Made by a program: the position numbers and the translations under genes
NCBI GenBank assembly: GCA_947589605.1
Contig: CANQBR010000010.1
Coordinates: 1-50,186 of the forward strand
Direction: 5' to 3'
Source of the DNA: an uncultured Phascolarctobacterium sp.
Lineage (GTDB): Bacteria; Bacillota; Negativicutes; Acidaminococcales; Acidaminococcaceae
DNA length: 50,186 bases
Notes under the pieces: model-generated
What the model was told of the DNA's origin: nothing
What the model saw: the letters and a program-made list of their open reading frames with translations, nothing else
Databases searched by the model: none
Shown here: piece after piece, positions 1-10,400 of the stretch
Numbering within the stretch: position 1 is the first letter of the stretch
Layout of the letters: every line of letters begins with the position of its first letter

Positions 1-498
1 GGAGAAAAATGGTATACTTTGTTTAGGTCATGATACTCTTGGGATGTATACTGACCGCCTTGGTCGCTGTGGAGTGCTAGTATCTCAGCGACTTTTTCTT
101 TGTTCATATCGATTTTGACTGTCTCCATAACAAAGAAGATATCATATTATTGCCTATACGATAAGCCAGAACCGCTTTCCCGCACAGATCCATCACAACG
201 CACATGTATAGCATCCTTTAGCAGTAGGGACATAGGTGATATCTGTTACACAGAATTTATTAGTTACAAACTAGTCAAATGCCCTCTTCAGATGATTCGG
301 ATATTTATGTACGGCATTTTCGGAGTGCATATATGGCCTTCCGAACTCTGGTCAAAAGATCGCATTTGCGCATTATACGCAACACTGCCTTCAGATTAAC
401 ATTCTTTCAGTATTTTCTCATGAGCACTCTGCGGCATCTATAGGTCTGTTTAGTTTTCTTCTGGCACTGTTTGTAGTGTTATTTTCTTGTTTGGTCAC
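1..498 (-). pseudogene. Degenerate IS3-family transposase (OrfB-like), cut by the window edge
   Basis: Reading the minus strand in several frames gives broken pieces of an IS3/IS150-type DDE transposase. Near 340-390 is an HTH_21-like stretch (VLRIMRKCDLLTRVRK). Near 215-265 is VTDITYVPTAKG, the usual first-Asp region. Near 170-200 is VVMDLCGKAVLAYRIG, and near 40-75 is LHSDQGGQYTSQEY, the usual second-Asp region. Stops and frameshifts separate them, so it cannot make a full enzyme. A good Shine-Dalgarno (AGGAGG, 507-512) precedes a GTG at 496-498, and that reading frame stops after about 27 codons. The DNA looks more AT-rich than the rest of the window, which fits acquisition followed by decay. 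The third catalytic residue would lie beyond the left edge. The family call is firm; ends and target site cannot be seen. Confidence 0.8.
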
Positions 499-594
499 AT
501 CGACTACCTCCTAATGTGCTTTATTGTAGTATACTGGCAGACTTGCAAACAGTTTATCACGTTAGGATTATTTTTCACCGCTTAAACTCTTTGT

Positions 595-617
595 AACCAC
601 GCCACTATGGCGTGGTT
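595..617. terminator. Hairpin in the gap between the IS remnant and ssrA
   Basis: AACCACGCCAC and its near-complement GGCGTGGTT form a stem with a short loop, followed by TTTTC on the plus strand. It is one of three hairpins between the transposase remnant and the tmRNA gene. No coding region was recognised in 499-749. Confidence 0.45.
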
Positions 618-629
618 TTCTTATACAGC

Positions 630-656
630 AAAAAGACCGGCCGAAGCCGGTCTTTT
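630..656 (-). terminator. Rho-independent terminator downstream of ssrA
   Basis: A 12-bp perfect stem (AAAAAGACCGGC / GCCGGTCTTTTT) encloses a 4-base loop, with runs of A and T on both sides, so it can work in both directions. It lies about 95 bases past the 3' end of the tmRNA and is the best candidate for ending that transcript. Confidence 0.75.
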
Positions 657-690
657 TGTTTGAGACGCTCGCTGGGACGGGCAACATAGC

Positions 691-720
691 AAAGGGCCGG
701 CCTTGCGGCCGACCCTTTTT
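691..720 (-). terminator. GC-rich hairpin just past the tmRNA 3' end
   Basis: AAAGGGCCGGCC and GGCCGACCCTTTTT pair around a TTGC loop about 30 bases beyond the mature tmRNA end. On the minus strand only a short T-run follows. It may be a processing or weak termination structure ahead of the stronger hairpin at 630-656. Confidence 0.5.
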
Positions 721-749
721 CTTCAAAGCTCTGTTCGAGCTCGTATTTT

Positions 750-1098
750 TGGTGGAGATGAGGGGAGTCGAACCCCTGTCCGAAAACATTGCCATACAAC
801 TTTCTCCGAGCGCAGACGTCATATTTTGTTTCGCCACCCTCCCGCCTGACGACGGGCCGAAGGATCGGCTATCTCGATAGATTTCCCTTCAGCCTCCGAG
901 AATCGGCTGAAGGTGAGCCTGTGTAGTGACTGCCTCGCCCTACCCGCAGGCAAAGCGGAGCGGACAGTTAGCAGTTAAGCTGCTAAAGCGTAGTCTTCTT
1001 TTGCGTTTATATTTAAACGTTCCACCTTTTAACGTGGCTGTGGGTCCACGGCTCGCTTATCATACGACACCTATCCCCGTCGAAACCAGTACATCCCC
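750..1098 (-). ncRNA. ssrA: tmRNA (transfer-messenger RNA)
   Basis: tmRNA rescues stalled ribosomes: it acts first as an alanine tRNA, then as an mRNA encoding a degradation tag. On the minus strand the 5' end begins GGGGATGT followed by the usual TGGTTTCGACGGGGAT. The 3' end carries a T-arm (GGGGTTCGACTCCCC) and finishes CATCTCCACCA. GGGGATG pairs with CATCTCC to make the acceptor stem, which fixes both ends. The tag frame runs from GCA (1002-1004) to TAA (975-977) and encodes AKEDYALAA, ending in the usual ALAA protease signal. The bases before GCA (ATAAAC) resemble the normal resume-codon context. Length, about 349 nt, is typical for one-piece tmRNA. smpB lies directly upstream. Confidence 0.96.
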
Positions 1099-1144
1099 CG
1101 GTCATAAGTGTCATCGACACCATCGTCATTGTAGCACAGTCGAG

Positions 1145-1175
1145 AAAAAAGGGCAAGGAGATCTTTCCCCTCGCC
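1145..1175 (-). terminator. Rho-independent terminator after smpB
   Basis: On the minus strand GGCGAGG pairs with CCTTGCC around a short loop (1152-1175) and is followed by CTTTTTT. It sits just past the smpB stop and separates the rnr-smpB transcript from ssrA. Confidence 0.75.
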
Positions 1176-1181
1176 GTTTTC

Positions 1182-1649
1182 TCAAAAGTTTTTCTCTTTC
1201 ATGGCCCGCTCCATCTCCCGCCGGGCATCTCTTTTGGCCAAGCCCTGCCGTTTATCGTAAAGTTTTTTGCCGGTGGCCAAGGCCAACTCTACCTTCACCA
1301 AGCCCCCCTTGAAGTACAGCTTCAAAGGGACCAAGGCGAAGCCTTTCTCTTTCACCTTTCCCAGCAGGCGGCGGATCTCTCCCTTGTGCAACAGCAAACG
1401 GCGGGTGCGCAAGGGATCGTGATTGAAAATATTGCCGTGCTCATAAGGGCTGATGTGGAATTGATAAAGCAACACTTCCTCGCCCTTGCTCACCTGAGCG
1501 TAGCTGTCTTTTAAATTGGCTCTGCCCGAACGCAGGCTCTTCACCTCCGTGCCGGTCAAAGCTATGCCGGCCTCATAGGTCTCATGGATGCTGTAATCGT
1601 GCCGGGCTTTGCGGTTTTCTGCGATGATCTTTATCCTCTGTTCTGCCAT
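1182..1649 (-). CDS. smpB: SsrA-binding protein SmpB
   Basis: SmpB binds the tRNA-like domain of tmRNA and carries it to stalled ribosomes. The 155-residue product has the family length and landmarks: an N-terminal NRKARHDY motif, the [15 protein letters not shown] core, and a basic C-terminal tail ([22 protein letters not shown]) that folds into the ribosomal decoding channel. Its start codon overlaps the rnr stop (TGATG arrangement), so translation is probably coupled. ssrA lies immediately downstream. Assignment is certain. Confidence 0.97.
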   Translation of the reverse strand: MAEQRIKIIAENRKARHDYSIHETYEAGIALTGTEVKSLRSGRANLKDSYAQVSKGEEVLLYQFHISPYEHGNIFNHDPLRTRRLLLHKGEIRRLLGKVKEKGFALVPLKLYFKGGLVKVELALATGKKLYDKRQGLAKRDARREMERAMKEKNF

Positions 1650-3979
1650 CAGCGTCTGCTCTTTCTCCTCTGTTTGCTTCCCTGTCCTGCGGTCCTCTTG
1701 CTCTGTCGGCGCCCGCTGTTCGGCCCCAAAGCCGCTCGGGAACTGCCTCTTCTGCCCCTGCCCCGACTTTTGCCTGCCGCTTGGTTCAAGCCCTCTCTTT
1801 TGCGTTGAAAGTGCTCGCTCTTGGCCGCCAACTGCCTCCGCATCAGCTCTTTTGCCGCTTCATCGCTGCCGGCCAAAATAAAGTCGATCCGCTGCAACCT
1901 CACGTCGACGGAGAGCACTTCGATCTCTGCGGCATCGCCCAGCCGGTAAGTTTTGTGCCCGTGACTGCCTACGAAAGCGTAGCGTTCTTCCCAAAATTCG
2001 TAGTAATCGTCCATCAAACTCGAAATGTGGACGAAACCCTCCACGCCGTTGGTCAATTCCACATAGAAGCCGTTGGCCGTCACGCCGGAGATGAAGCCGT
2101 CGAACTTTTCCCCTATACGGTCGGCCATATATTCGCATTTCTTCAGCTCCACCGTAGCTCTTTCCGCTTCCGCCGCCAGCCTTTCTCGCACGGAACTCTG
2201 CTCTGCGAAGGCCGACAGTTTGACGGTCAGTCCCTCTGCCTCTTCTCGGGGCAGTTGAGGCCGCTGCAGCCATTGCCGCAATAAACGGTGCACCAAAAGA
2301 TCGGGGTAGCGGCGGATGGGAGAAGTGAAATGAGTGTAGCAAGGAGCCGCGAGGCCGAAGTGCCCTATGTTGGCGGTCTGATAGACCGCCTGCTTCATGC
2401 TGCGCAGGGCCACGGTGCTGACCAGCCTTTCTTCCGGGCGGCCTGCCACGGCCTCCAACACTTTTTGCACTTCTAGGGGCTTCAGGTCTTCGCCGGGAGC
2501 GAATTTTATGTTGAAAGCGGCCAGCAATTTAGCCAGCTCCTGCATCTTGCCGTGATCGGGGACGCCGTGGACCCTGTACACGCAGGGCCACTGAGCCTCG
2601 GTAAGATGCCGGGCCACCGTTTCGTTGGCTGCCAGCATGAATTCTTCTATGATGGCCTCTGCCCGTCCGTGTATCCTGTTCACCACTTCGATGGGGTGCA
2701 AATTTTCATCCAAGATCACTTTTTGTTCCGGCAGGTCGAAATAGATGGCTCCTCGGCGGACCCGTTTGGCCTCTAATATCCCCCTCAATTCGTCCATTAA
2801 AGCCGTCGGCTCTGCCATGTCGGGATATTTGGCCTTCATCTCGGTTTCGTCGTTGAGGAGAGCGCGGATGATATTGTAACTCAGACGATGCCGAACCTTG
2901 ATGACTGCGGGGAAGATCTCGTAAGCTGTCACCTGTCCCGCCCCGTTGATGTGCATCTCGCAGGCCATGGCCAACCTGTCCTCCCCGGCGTTGAGGCTGC
3001 AGATACCGTTGCTGAGCCGCGGCGGCAACATGGGCAGCACCCGATCCACCAAATAAACGCTGGTGCCCCGGGCTAAGGCCTCTTTGTCCAAAAGGCTGCC
3101 CTCGCTAACGTAATAGCTGACATCGGCGATGTAAACTCCCAAAAGATAGTCGTCGGGGCTCAACTTTTCCACATAGACCGCATCGTCCAGATCTTTGGCA
3201 TCTTCGCCGTCGATGGTGACGATGAGCCGTTGCCGCAGATCCCGCCGTCCTTTTGTCTCTTGTGGGCTCACTTTGTCCGGCACTTTGCGGGCGGCGGCCA
3301 GCACTTCCTTGGGAAACTCCAAGGGCAGGTCGTTTTGCTTGATGACAGATAAGATCTCCAGCCCCACGTCTCCCTCTTTGCCCAAGATCTCCGTCACTTT
3401 TCCTTCCGCTTTGGCGGTGCCCTGCGGCCACTTGATGATCTCGGCCACAACTTTTTGTCCGTTGCGGGCCCCGTTGAGAGCTTTCTTGGAGATGTAGATG
3501 TCCTGACCCAAGCGCCAGTCATCCGGCACCACGAAAGCAAGCTCTTTGTTGACCCGAAGAGTGCCCACCACTTTGCTGTTGGCCCGCCGGATGATGCGGA
3601 TAACTTCCCCCTCCGGCCGCCGGCCTTTGGCGCTTCGCTCCAAGCGCACCAAGACCCGGTCGTTATTCATGGCGCCACCGTTGGCTCGCTGGGGAATGAA
3701 CACATCTTCCTGAGCTTTGTCATCGGCGATCAAAAAGCTGTAGCCTTTGGCCGTCATCTGCAGGCGGCCGGCCGCCAAGCCCATCCTTTGGGGAAGGCCG
3801 TAAGTGCCGTAGCGGGTGCGCACCACCTCGCCGTTTTCTTCCAATGCCCACAATTCTTGCCAAAGTTTATCGGGCTCGGCCTCTCCCTTTAACGCGACAA
3901 GGATGGCTTCCGCCGTTAAGGGCGCATAACTGCCCTGCCCCATCATGTCCAGTATCTTTTTTTGTATCTCGTTGATCAT
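1649..3979 (-). CDS. rnr: Ribonuclease R
   Basis: RNase R is a processive 3'-5' exoribonuclease (RNB/RNase II family) that degrades structured RNA and, with tmRNA-SmpB, the mRNAs of stalled ribosomes. The roughly 776-residue protein shows an N-terminal winged-helix and cold-shock OB regions, then the RNB catalytic core with the acidic motif [19 protein letters not shown] (about residue 260) and the [19 protein letters not shown]-like segment (seen as [20 protein letters not shown]). An S1 domain and a basic Arg/Lys-rich tail follow. An in-frame ATG 39 bases further upstream exists; the start at 3979 is chosen because it has the better Shine-Dalgarno (GAGGGAC). It overlaps smpB, forming the rescue and decay operon. 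Confidence 0.95.
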   Translation of the reverse strand: MINEIQKKILDMMGQGSYAPLTAEAILVALKGEAEPDKLWQELWALEENGEVVRTRYGTYGLPQRMGLAAGRLQMTAKGYSFLIADDKAQEDVFIPQRANGGAMNNDRVLVRLERSAKGRRPEGEVIRIIRRANSKVVGTLRVNKELAFVVPDDWRLGQDIYISKKALNGARNGQKVVAEIIKWPQGTAKAEGKVTEILGKEGDVGLEILSVIKQNDLPLEFPKEVLAAARKVPDKVSPQETKGRRDLRQRLIVTIDGEDAKDLDDAVYVEKLSPDDYLLGVYIADVSYYVSEGSLLDKEALARGTSVYLVDRVLPMLPPRLSNGICSLNAGEDRLAMACEMHINGAGQVTAYEIFPAVIKVRHRLSYNIIRALLNDETEMKAKYPDMAEPTALMDELRGILEAKRVRRGAIYFDLPEQKVILDENLHPIEVVNRIHGRAEAIIEEFMLAANETVARHLTEAQWPCVYRVHGVPDHGKMQELAKLLAAFNIKFAPGEDLKPLEVQKVLEAVAGRPEERLVSTVALRSMKQAVYQTANIGHFGLAAPCYTHFTSPIRRYPDLLVHRLLRQWLQRPQLPREEAEGLTVKLSAFAEQSSVRERLAAEAERATVELKKCEYMADRIGEKFDGFISGVTANGFYVELTNGVEGFVHISSLMDDYYEFWEERYAFVGSHGHKTYRLGDAAEIEVLSVDVRLQRIDFILAGSDEAAKELMRRQLAAKSEHFQRKREGLNQAAGKSRGRGRRGSSRAALGPNSGRRQSKRTAGQGSKQRRKSRR

Positions 3980-4037
3980 TTTTGTCCCTCGGTTTTTGTC
4001 GCGAGCATTTTCGCTCAAAATATTTCTCTTTGCTTTT

Positions 4038-4046
4038 ATTATAGCA
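4038..4046 (-). promoter_or_regulatory. Extended -10 promoter for rnr-smpB
   Basis: The minus strand reads TGCTATAAT, a perfect extended -10 element, about 60 bases before the rnr start. No convincing -35 box is seen, which is common for extended -10 promoters. Confidence 0.55.
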
Positions 4047-4064
4047 CAGCCCCGTTCAGCCTGC

Positions 4065-4835
4065 CTAGTTGCGCTCCGCAGCCGGCCCCTGCAGAAAGTC
4101 TGCGACGGCGGCGAAAACTTTTTCTCTTTCTCTGTCCAGAGTGACGATGTGGCCGCTTTGCTCTAAAGTGAGCAAATTTTTTTCTTCTCTTTGCGTTCCC
4201 AAATTTTCTAAAATGTAGCGGCCGCTGGCGGGGAGCACTGTGTGATCGCGGCTTGCCTGAATGATCAAAGCTCTGCTTTCGATCGACCGTAAGTAATTTT
4301 CTTTGCATTCTTTGAGCAAACGAAAGAGACTGGGCAGCGGCGCCACCGGCATTCGGTCGTTGCATAAATTATAAACATCCATCTCACCGTAGCTTCGCCG
4401 TCTCTTGGGCAAATATTTGATGAAATATTTCAGCAGCCAAAGGAACGGGAGCCTTTTGTCGGGCACGAAGATGGGCGTGGACATATAGATGCCGCCTCTC
4501 AAGGGCAGCTTAGCCGCCGCTTTCAGCGCCAAGAGGCCGCCGAGAGAGAGCCCCGCCACATAGATGCTCTTATATTTTTTTGCCAAGCGCTCATAGGCTG
4601 TCTCCACGGAAGCGTACCACTCTTCGGCTCTGCTGGCAGCCAGATCGGCGAGGCTGCCGCCGTGGCCGGCCAACCGCGGTCCCAGCACCGTGTAGCCGCA
4701 AGCGTTGAGCCGTTCGCCCAAAGGTCGCAGCTCCGCAGGCGTGCCCGTGTAGCCGTGGATCAAAAGCAAAGCCTCGGGCCTCTCTCCTTGCAGAAAGAAA
4801 GTCTCTGCCCCCTGCTTTAGTTCCATCACCGTCAC
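4065..4835 (-). CDS. Carboxylesterase, alpha/beta hydrolase (Est30 type)
   Basis: A 256-residue soluble alpha/beta hydrolase of the carboxylesterase type that lies between secG and rnr in many Firmicutes. Visible features are the oxyanion-hole segment LLLIHGYTGTP (about residue 25), the nucleophile elbow GLSLGG (about residue 95), a catalytic Asp candidate in SRDHTV and a catalytic His in QSGHIVTLD. It probably hydrolyses short-chain esters; the physiological substrate is unknown. The start is GTG, chosen because GAGGAG lies 8 bases upstream; an ATG three codons later is an alternative. Confidence 0.88.
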   Translation of the reverse strand: MTVMELKQGAETFFLQGERPEALLLIHGYTGTPAELRPLGERLNACGYTVLGPRLAGHGGSLADLAASRAEEWYASVETAYERLAKKYKSIYVAGLSLGGLLALKAAAKLPLRGGIYMSTPIFVPDKRLPFLWLLKYFIKYLPKRRRSYGEMDVYNLCNDRMPVAPLPSLFRLLKECKENYLRSIESRALIIQASRDHTVLPASGRYILENLGTQREEKNLLTLEQSGHIVTLDREREKVFAAVADFLQGPAAERN

Positions 4836-4858
4836 CGCCTTCGCTCCTCTTGTTCTTC

Positions 4859-4867
4859 ATTATACCA
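4859..4867 (-). promoter_or_regulatory. Extended -10 promoter for the esterase gene
   Basis: The minus strand reads TGGTATAAT about 25 bases upstream of the GTG start, again without a strong -35 box. It lies just past the hppA terminator, so the esterase has its own transcript. Confidence 0.55.
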
Positions 4868-4887
4868 CAGGTCAAAAAGAAAATATA

Positions 4888-4923
4888 AAACAGAAAAGGC
4901 GCCCGCCTTCACAGGCGGGCGCC
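4888..4923 (-). terminator. Strong terminator after hppA
   Basis: GGCGCCCGCC and GGCGGGCGCC form a perfect 10-bp stem (4898-4923) with a 6-base loop. On the minus strand it is followed by TTTTCTGTTTT. Confidence 0.9.
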
Positions 4924-4940
4924 GCAACACGAGCATAAAC

Positions 4941-6950
4941 TTATTTGAACAGATTCAGAAGCAGGCCGCCGTTAGCTGCCAGCACCGGAGCGAAGACCAA
5001 AGCCACGATGGTCATCAGTTTGATGAGGATGTTCATAGCCGGTCCGGACGTATCTTTAAAGGGATCGCCTACGGTGTCGCCCACTACGGTAGCGTCGTGC
5101 AGAGGCGTGTGCTTCTTGCCGCTGGCCTCCACGAATTTCTTGGCATTATCCCAAGCGCCGCCGGCATTGGCCATCAAAATAGCCACCAGCACGCCGCTGG
5201 CCAAAGCACCGCCGATCAGGCCGCCCAGAGCCTCGGTGCCCAGCAAGAAACCGATCAGCAAAGGAGCAACGATGGCGATAACGCCGGGCATGATCATCTC
5301 ATGCAGAGCTGCGGCGGTGGAGATGTCCACGCACTTCTGATAGTCGGCCTTGGCTTTGCCTTCCAGCAAGCCGGGGATCTCATGGAACTGCCGCCGCACT
5401 TCTTCGATCATCTGGTAAGCAGCCTTGCCCACAGACTCCATGGTCATGGCACCGAAAACGAAGGGCAGCACCGCACCTATGAAGAGACCGATCAAAGTTA
5501 CCGGGTTCAGCAGATCGATAGCTTTCAGATTGACTACGTGCGCATAAGCGGAGAAGAGAGCCAAAGCGGTGAGAGCGGCGCTGCCGATGGCAAAACCTTT
5601 GCCGATAGCGGCGGTAGTGTTGCCTACGGAGTCCAAAGTATCGGTGATCTCACGCACTTCGGGAGGAAGCTCGGACATTTCTGCGATGCCGCCTGCGTTA
5701 TCGGCAATGGGCCCGTAAGCATCAACGGCAACGGTCAGGCCGGTGGTGGACAACATGCCCACTGCCGCCAAGGCGATGCCGAAAAGGCCCATGTTGGCAT
5801 CTTTGCTGCCGCCCATGCTGAAGAAGGAGAGGATGACGCCGATGCAGATGAAGATCATGGGCAGGAAGGTGGAGTACATACCTACAGCCAGACCGGAGAT
5901 AATGGTAGTGGCCGGGCCGGTCTCCGACTGCCGGGCGATCTTTTTAACGGAACTGTAATCTGCGGAGGTGTAAACTTCGGTAATCTTGCCGATCAACAGG
6001 CCTACGATGAGACCGCTGGCGATAGCCACGAAGGCACTGGTGTTGCCGAAGATGCTGGTGGACAGATAGTAGGCAGCGGCTATAACTATGACACCGCCCA
6101 CATAAGTGCCGTGGTTCAATGCAGCCTGAGGATTACTGGACTTGCTGCTGCGGGCATAGGCTACGCCCAGCAAAGAGGCAATGATGCCGGCAAAAGCCAA
6201 CTCGAAAACGAACATCACGCCCTCACCGCTTGGATAGGCTACAGCACCCAAAGTGATGGCCGAGATGATAGCGCCCACATAAGACTCGAAAAGGTCGGCA
6301 CCCATACCGGCCACATCGCCTACATTATCACCTACGTTATCGGCGATGGTCGCAGGGTTGCGCGGATCGTCTTCAGGCAGTCCCTCTTCCACTTTGCCGA
6401 CCAGATCGGCGCCTACATCCGCAGCTTTGGTGTAGATGCCGCCGCCGACACGGGCAAAGAGAGCAATGGAGCTGGCGCCCAGACCGAAGCCGGTCACGAT
6501 GTTTATATCTTGGAAGATCATATAGGCAGCAGCCACACCTACTATGCCCAAGCCTACCACGCCAAGACCCATGACGGCGCCGCCGGAGAAGGCGATCTTC
6601 AATGCCTCGGGCATGCCGTGACGGGCAGCTTCGGCAGTACGAACATTGGCTTTAGTAGCTACGGTCATGCCGATATAACCGGCGCTGACGGAGAAGATGG
6701 CGCCGCAGACAAAACAAACGGCAGTGAGCGGCGACAAGAAGGCGGCAATGACGGCGGCCACTACTACCACAAAAACGGAGAGCGCCTTATACTCTCTGTA
6801 GAGGAAGGCCATAGCCCCCTCATGGATGTACCCGGAAATTTCCCGCATCCGCTCGTTGCCGGCCGATGCTTTGCCGATGGCACTGCTCAACAGGCCGGCC
6901 ACTCCCAAAGCTATAAGGCCTACGATAATGGAGATTGCTAAATAACTCAA
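4941..6950 (-). CDS. hppA: Membrane-bound ion-pumping pyrophosphatase, K+-dependent type
   Basis: Hydrolyses cytosolic pyrophosphate and pumps H+ or Na+ across the membrane. The about 669-residue polytopic protein (some 16 predicted helices) carries the family signature [14 protein letters not shown], the diphosphate-binding stretch [19 protein letters not shown], and a C-terminal [18 protein letters not shown]. The segment GNTTAA has Ala where K+-independent enzymes have Lys, which in this family marks K+-dependent pumps; whether it moves Na+ or H+ cannot be read reliably. A TTG start at 6950 preceded by AAGGGG is chosen, because the upstream in-frame residues overlap a hairpin and look non-coding. 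It lies between secG and the esterase, where many relatives have no gene. Confidence 0.93.
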   Translation of the reverse strand: MSYLAISIIVGLIALGVAGLLSSAIGKASAGNERMREISGYIHEGAMAFLYREYKALSVFVVVVAAVIAAFLSPLTAVCFVCGAIFSVSAGYIGMTVATKANVRTAEAARHGMPEALKIAFSGGAVMGLGVVGLGIVGVAAAYMIFQDINIVTGFGLGASSIALFARVGGGIYTKAADVGADLVGKVEEGLPEDDPRNPATIADNVGDNVGDVAGMGADLFESYVGAIISAITLGAVAYPSGEGVMFVFELAFAGIIASLLGVAYARSSKSSNPQAALNHGTYVGGVIVIAAAYYLSTSIFGNTSAFVAIASGLIVGLLIGKITEVYTSADYSSVKKIARQSETGPATTIISGLAVGMYSTFLPMIFICIGVILSFFSMGGSKDANMGLFGIALAAVGMLSTTGLTVAVDAYGPIADNAGGIAEMSELPPEVREITDTLDSVGNTTAAIGKGFAIGSAALTALALFSAYAHVVNLKAIDLLNPVTLIGLFIGAVLPFVFGAMTMESVGKAAYQMIEEVRRQFHEIPGLLEGKAKADYQKCVDISTAAALHEMIMPGVIAIVAPLLIGFLLGTEALGGLIGGALASGVLVAILMANAGGAWDNAKKFVEASGKKHTPLHDATVVGDTVGDPFKDTSGPAMNILIKLMTIVALVFAPVLAANGGLLLNLFK

Positions 6951-6997
6951 GACCTTTAAACCCCTTTCTGAACATTGTTTTAAAAATAAAATTGCAA

Positions 6998-7011
6998 GAG
7001 GGCAAGCCCTC
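6998..7011 (-). terminator. Small hairpin between secG and hppA
   Basis: GAGGGC and GCCCTC form a short stem followed on the minus strand by TTGCAATTTTATTTTT. It may be a weak terminator or attenuator that reduces read-through from secG into hppA. Confidence 0.45.
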
Positions 7012-7069
7012 ACTGTAACAAAACGAATCGAGGCGATTTGACCGCAGCGCTCCGGCGTCGATCAACTTT

Positions 7070-7297
7070 CTAAAGACTGAGCTTGGCCAATGCCAAAGTT
7101 ACGACGGCAAAAGCGCAACCCAAAAGGATGGTAGCCTTGGCCAAAACAGAGTCTAAATCGTTGCCCTTGCCGAAGTAGCCCCCCTCGCCGCCGCCGAAAG
7201 TACTGCCTACGCCGCCCTTGCCCGATTGCAAAAGCACTGCGGCTATCAGGGCCACACAGACGATAACTTCCAAGACTGTTAGTATAGCATACAGCAC
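7070..7297 (-). CDS. secG: Preprotein translocase subunit SecG
   Basis: SecG is the small membrane partner of SecYE that assists protein export. The 75-residue product has two hydrophobic helices (residues 2-23 and 52-73) with the conserved LLQSGKGGVGSTFGGG loop between them, as in the family. It starts at GTG with AAGGAGG 8 bases upstream. It is the first gene of the secG, hppA, est, rnr, smpB, ssrA series. Confidence 0.93.
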   Translation of the reverse strand: MLYAILTVLEVIVCVALIAAVLLQSGKGGVGSTFGGGEGGYFGKGNDLDSVLAKATILLGCAFAVVTLALAKLSL

Positions 7298-7330
7298 GGC
7301 TCATGCCTCCTTATTGCCGAACACCGGTGT

Positions 7331-7360
7331 ATTTTATCACAGCGCACTTAAAACCGACAA
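7331..7360 (-). promoter_or_regulatory. Sigma-70-type promoter for secG
   Basis: On the minus strand TTGTCG (7355-7360) and TAAAAT (7331-7336) are separated by 18 bases. They lie about 35 bases upstream of the secG start and just past the rpoC end. Confidence 0.55.
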
Positions 7361-7391
7361 CCAGTTTTTCGGTTTCTCCTGCGGTAGCTTT

Positions 7392-7413
7392 GCCCCTCCT
7401 TTTACGGAGGGGC
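7392..7413 (-). terminator. Hairpin after rpoC
   Basis: GCCCCTCC and GGAGGGGC form an 8-bp stem with a 6-base loop 13 bases past the rpoC stop. The minus strand lacks a U-run after it, so it may protect the 3' end rather than act as a classical terminator. Confidence 0.5.
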
Positions 7414-7425
7414 TATTTCCTTTGG

Positions 7426-10400
7426 TTAAACTTCCCCGTCGGCTTGCGCTATAGATGCCTCACCTTCTGTCGATTCAACTGCAGGCTCGTAAACTGTCGT
7501 CTCCGCAATTTTTGACACGTCGTCTTCAGCCTCCGGTCTCTCTTCTTCTGCCGTTTCTTCATCCTGCATGTCAGGCCGATTGTACTTTAATTGTACATCT
7601 CTGTAACGCCCCATGCCGGTGCCGGCGGGAATGAGCTTACCTATGATCACATTCTCTTTCAGGCCCAGCAGCGGATCCACCTTGCCCTTGATAGCGGCAT
7701 CGGTGAGGACCCTAGTAGTCTCTTGGAAAGATGCGGCGGATAAGAAACTGTCGGTGGCCAAAGAAGCTTTGGTGATGCCCAACAACATGGGCCTGCCTTT
7801 GGCCGGCTCTTTCCCCTCTTCGATGATGCGAGCATTCTCAGCCTCAAAATCGGCGATATCTACGTACTCTTCAGGCAGCAGATCGGTATCGCCCACTTCT
7901 TCTACCCGGATCTTACGCATCATCTGCCGCACCATAACTTCGATGTGCTTGGAATTGATGCCTACGCCCTGCTCCTTGTATGCGCTTACTACCTGAGAGA
8001 CCAGATATTCCTGCACGGCGCTGACGCCGCAGATACGCAACACGTCATGAGGATTGAGCGAACCCTCGGTGATCCTGTCGCCTCTGGCGATCATTTGCTC
8101 ATCTCTTACGGAAAGTTTAGCCCCGTAAGGAATGTCGTAACGCCGTGCCGTTCCTTCTTCATCGGTAACGTAAACGGTACGTTTGTTGCCTTCCTCCAAC
8201 ACCTGAACCTTGCCGCTGGTTTCCGAAAGCAGGCCGGGGTGCTTAGGCTTGCGGGCTTCGAACAATTCCTCCACTCTGGGCAGACCGCGGGTAATGTCGT
8301 CGCCGCCGGCCACGCCGCCGGTGTGGAAGGTACGCATGGTGAGCTGAGTGCCGGGCTCGCCTATGGATTGGGCGGCAATGGTACCTACTGCCTCACCCAC
8401 ATCTACTTTCTTGCCGGTAGCCAGATTGCGCCCGTAACACTTACGGCAAACGCCGAACTTAGCCTTACAGGTGAGAACGCTGCGGATGCGCACCTTCTCT
8501 CTCATGCCGCAAATAGCCTGAGCTATGGGTTCGGTGATGTAGTCGTTGCGCTTATAGAGAACGTTGCCGTCTTCATCCAAAATATCTTCAGCCAAATGGC
8601 GGCCGATGATCCTGTCGTGGAGAGATTCGATGATTGTAACTTTATCGGTATTGGAGGCTTCGGTGATGGCCGCAACCTCTATGCCGGCGATCTCGTTATT
8701 GCGGATACGCAAGATCTTCACGCTGCCATCCGCCAGAATACGCTCCAACAACTCGCGGTCGAGGATGCTGCCGGCCTGAGCCAGCACTTCTTCTTCCCCG
8801 TTGACCACATCTTCGGCCACTTCCTTGCCGTTGTAACTGCGCAGTATGTTTTCTTCCAACACCGCATTGATGCGGTCATCGGCGATATTGATACGCACGG
8901 TCTCTTTATCATCGGCAGCGCTTTGCTCGGCCTTGGGGTAAAGGCTGATCTCTTCCACCTTAGATTCCAAGAATTTATCGAAAAGCTCTGCGGTAAGCAA
9001 AGTATCGGCTTCAGCCAAAAGCTCACCTTCGGCATCAACGACGCTACCGGCCAAAGTGCGGCCGCAAATAAGCTCTTTCAATTTGCCGGAGCTGTAGCCT
9101 ATTTCATTCTTGTATATCCTGTTCCTCTCCCGTGTCAGGTTCAGGCTTATCACATCGCAGTCTTCCTCCCGCACGATAACATCCTGGGCCACATCGACCA
9201 AACGACGGGTCAGATAACCGGAGTCGGCGGTACGCAGAGCAGTATCGGCCAAGCCTTTGCGGGCGCCGTGAGTGGAGATGAAGTATTCCAGTATGGTAAG
9301 GCCTTCACGGAAGTTGGATTTGATAGGCCGGTCGATGATACGGCCGGAGGGATCGGCCATCAAGCCGCGCATGCCGGCCAGCTGCCTGATCTGCTGCTCA
9401 TTACCGCGGGCACCGGAGTCGGCCATCATGAACACAGGGTTGAAGCGATCCATGGTGTGTCCCATGAGCCGCTCTTTGATCTCCTGAGTAGTCTTGGTCC
9501 ATAGATCGATGACTTTGCGATAGCGCTCTTCGGAACTGAGCAGACCGCGGCGGTAGAGGCGCTCGGTACGGTCTACCTCTTTTTCTGTGGCTTCCAAGAT
9601 CTGAGCCTTTTCGGCAGGGATCTGGATATCGCTGGTGGCAATGGATATACCCGACTTGCAGGCACTGTCGTAGCCCATTTTCTTGACGATATCCAGCACC
9701 TCGGCCGTGCCTAAGTTGCCGTAGAGCCGATGAGCCTTAGCTACCAATTTGCCCAATTCGTCTTTGTTGATCAATTTGCCCAGATGCCACTCTTCCACGC
9801 CTTGCTCGTTCTTTTCCTTGTGATAATAGCGCAGTTCTTTAGGCAACTCTCCGTTAAAGATAGTGTTGCCCACGGTGGTGATCACCAAGCTTTGCCCCTC
9901 GTCGGAGGGTTCGTCCACAATGTGGCTGTTGGGGATATAAACTTTAATCTCGGCCTGCAGGTCCACAAAACCGTGGAAGTGAGCCAGTTGAGCCTCCTCT
10001 ACGCTGGAGAAACGCTTGCCTTCGCCTTTGGCCCCCTTCTTGACTATGGTAAGGTAATAACTGCCCAGCACCATGTCTTGAGTAGGCACGGCTACGGGAC
10101 TCCCGTCCTTCGGCGCCAAAATATTGTTCACAGACATCATCAGCACTCGCGCTTCGGCCTGAGCTTCGGCAGAAAGGGGCAGATGGACGGCCATCTGGTC
10201 GCCGTCGAAGTCGGCATTGTAGGCAGTGCACACCAAAGGATGGAGTTTGATAGCCCGGCCTTCGCTCAAAATAGGTTCGAATGCCTGGATGCCCAAGCGA
10301 TGCAGAGTAGGAGCTCTGTTGAGGAGCACGGGATGCTCTTTGATAACTTCCTCCAGCACATCCCATACTTCATCGTTGGCTCTTTCCACCATACGCTTGG

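Noticed and set aside
100-399. A 99-codon plus-strand frame at the left edge
   Set aside because: The opposite strand shows clear transposase fragments; the plus frame has no recognisable content.
926-1312. A plus-strand frame over ssrA and the smpB end
   Set aside because: The region is the tmRNA gene on the other strand.
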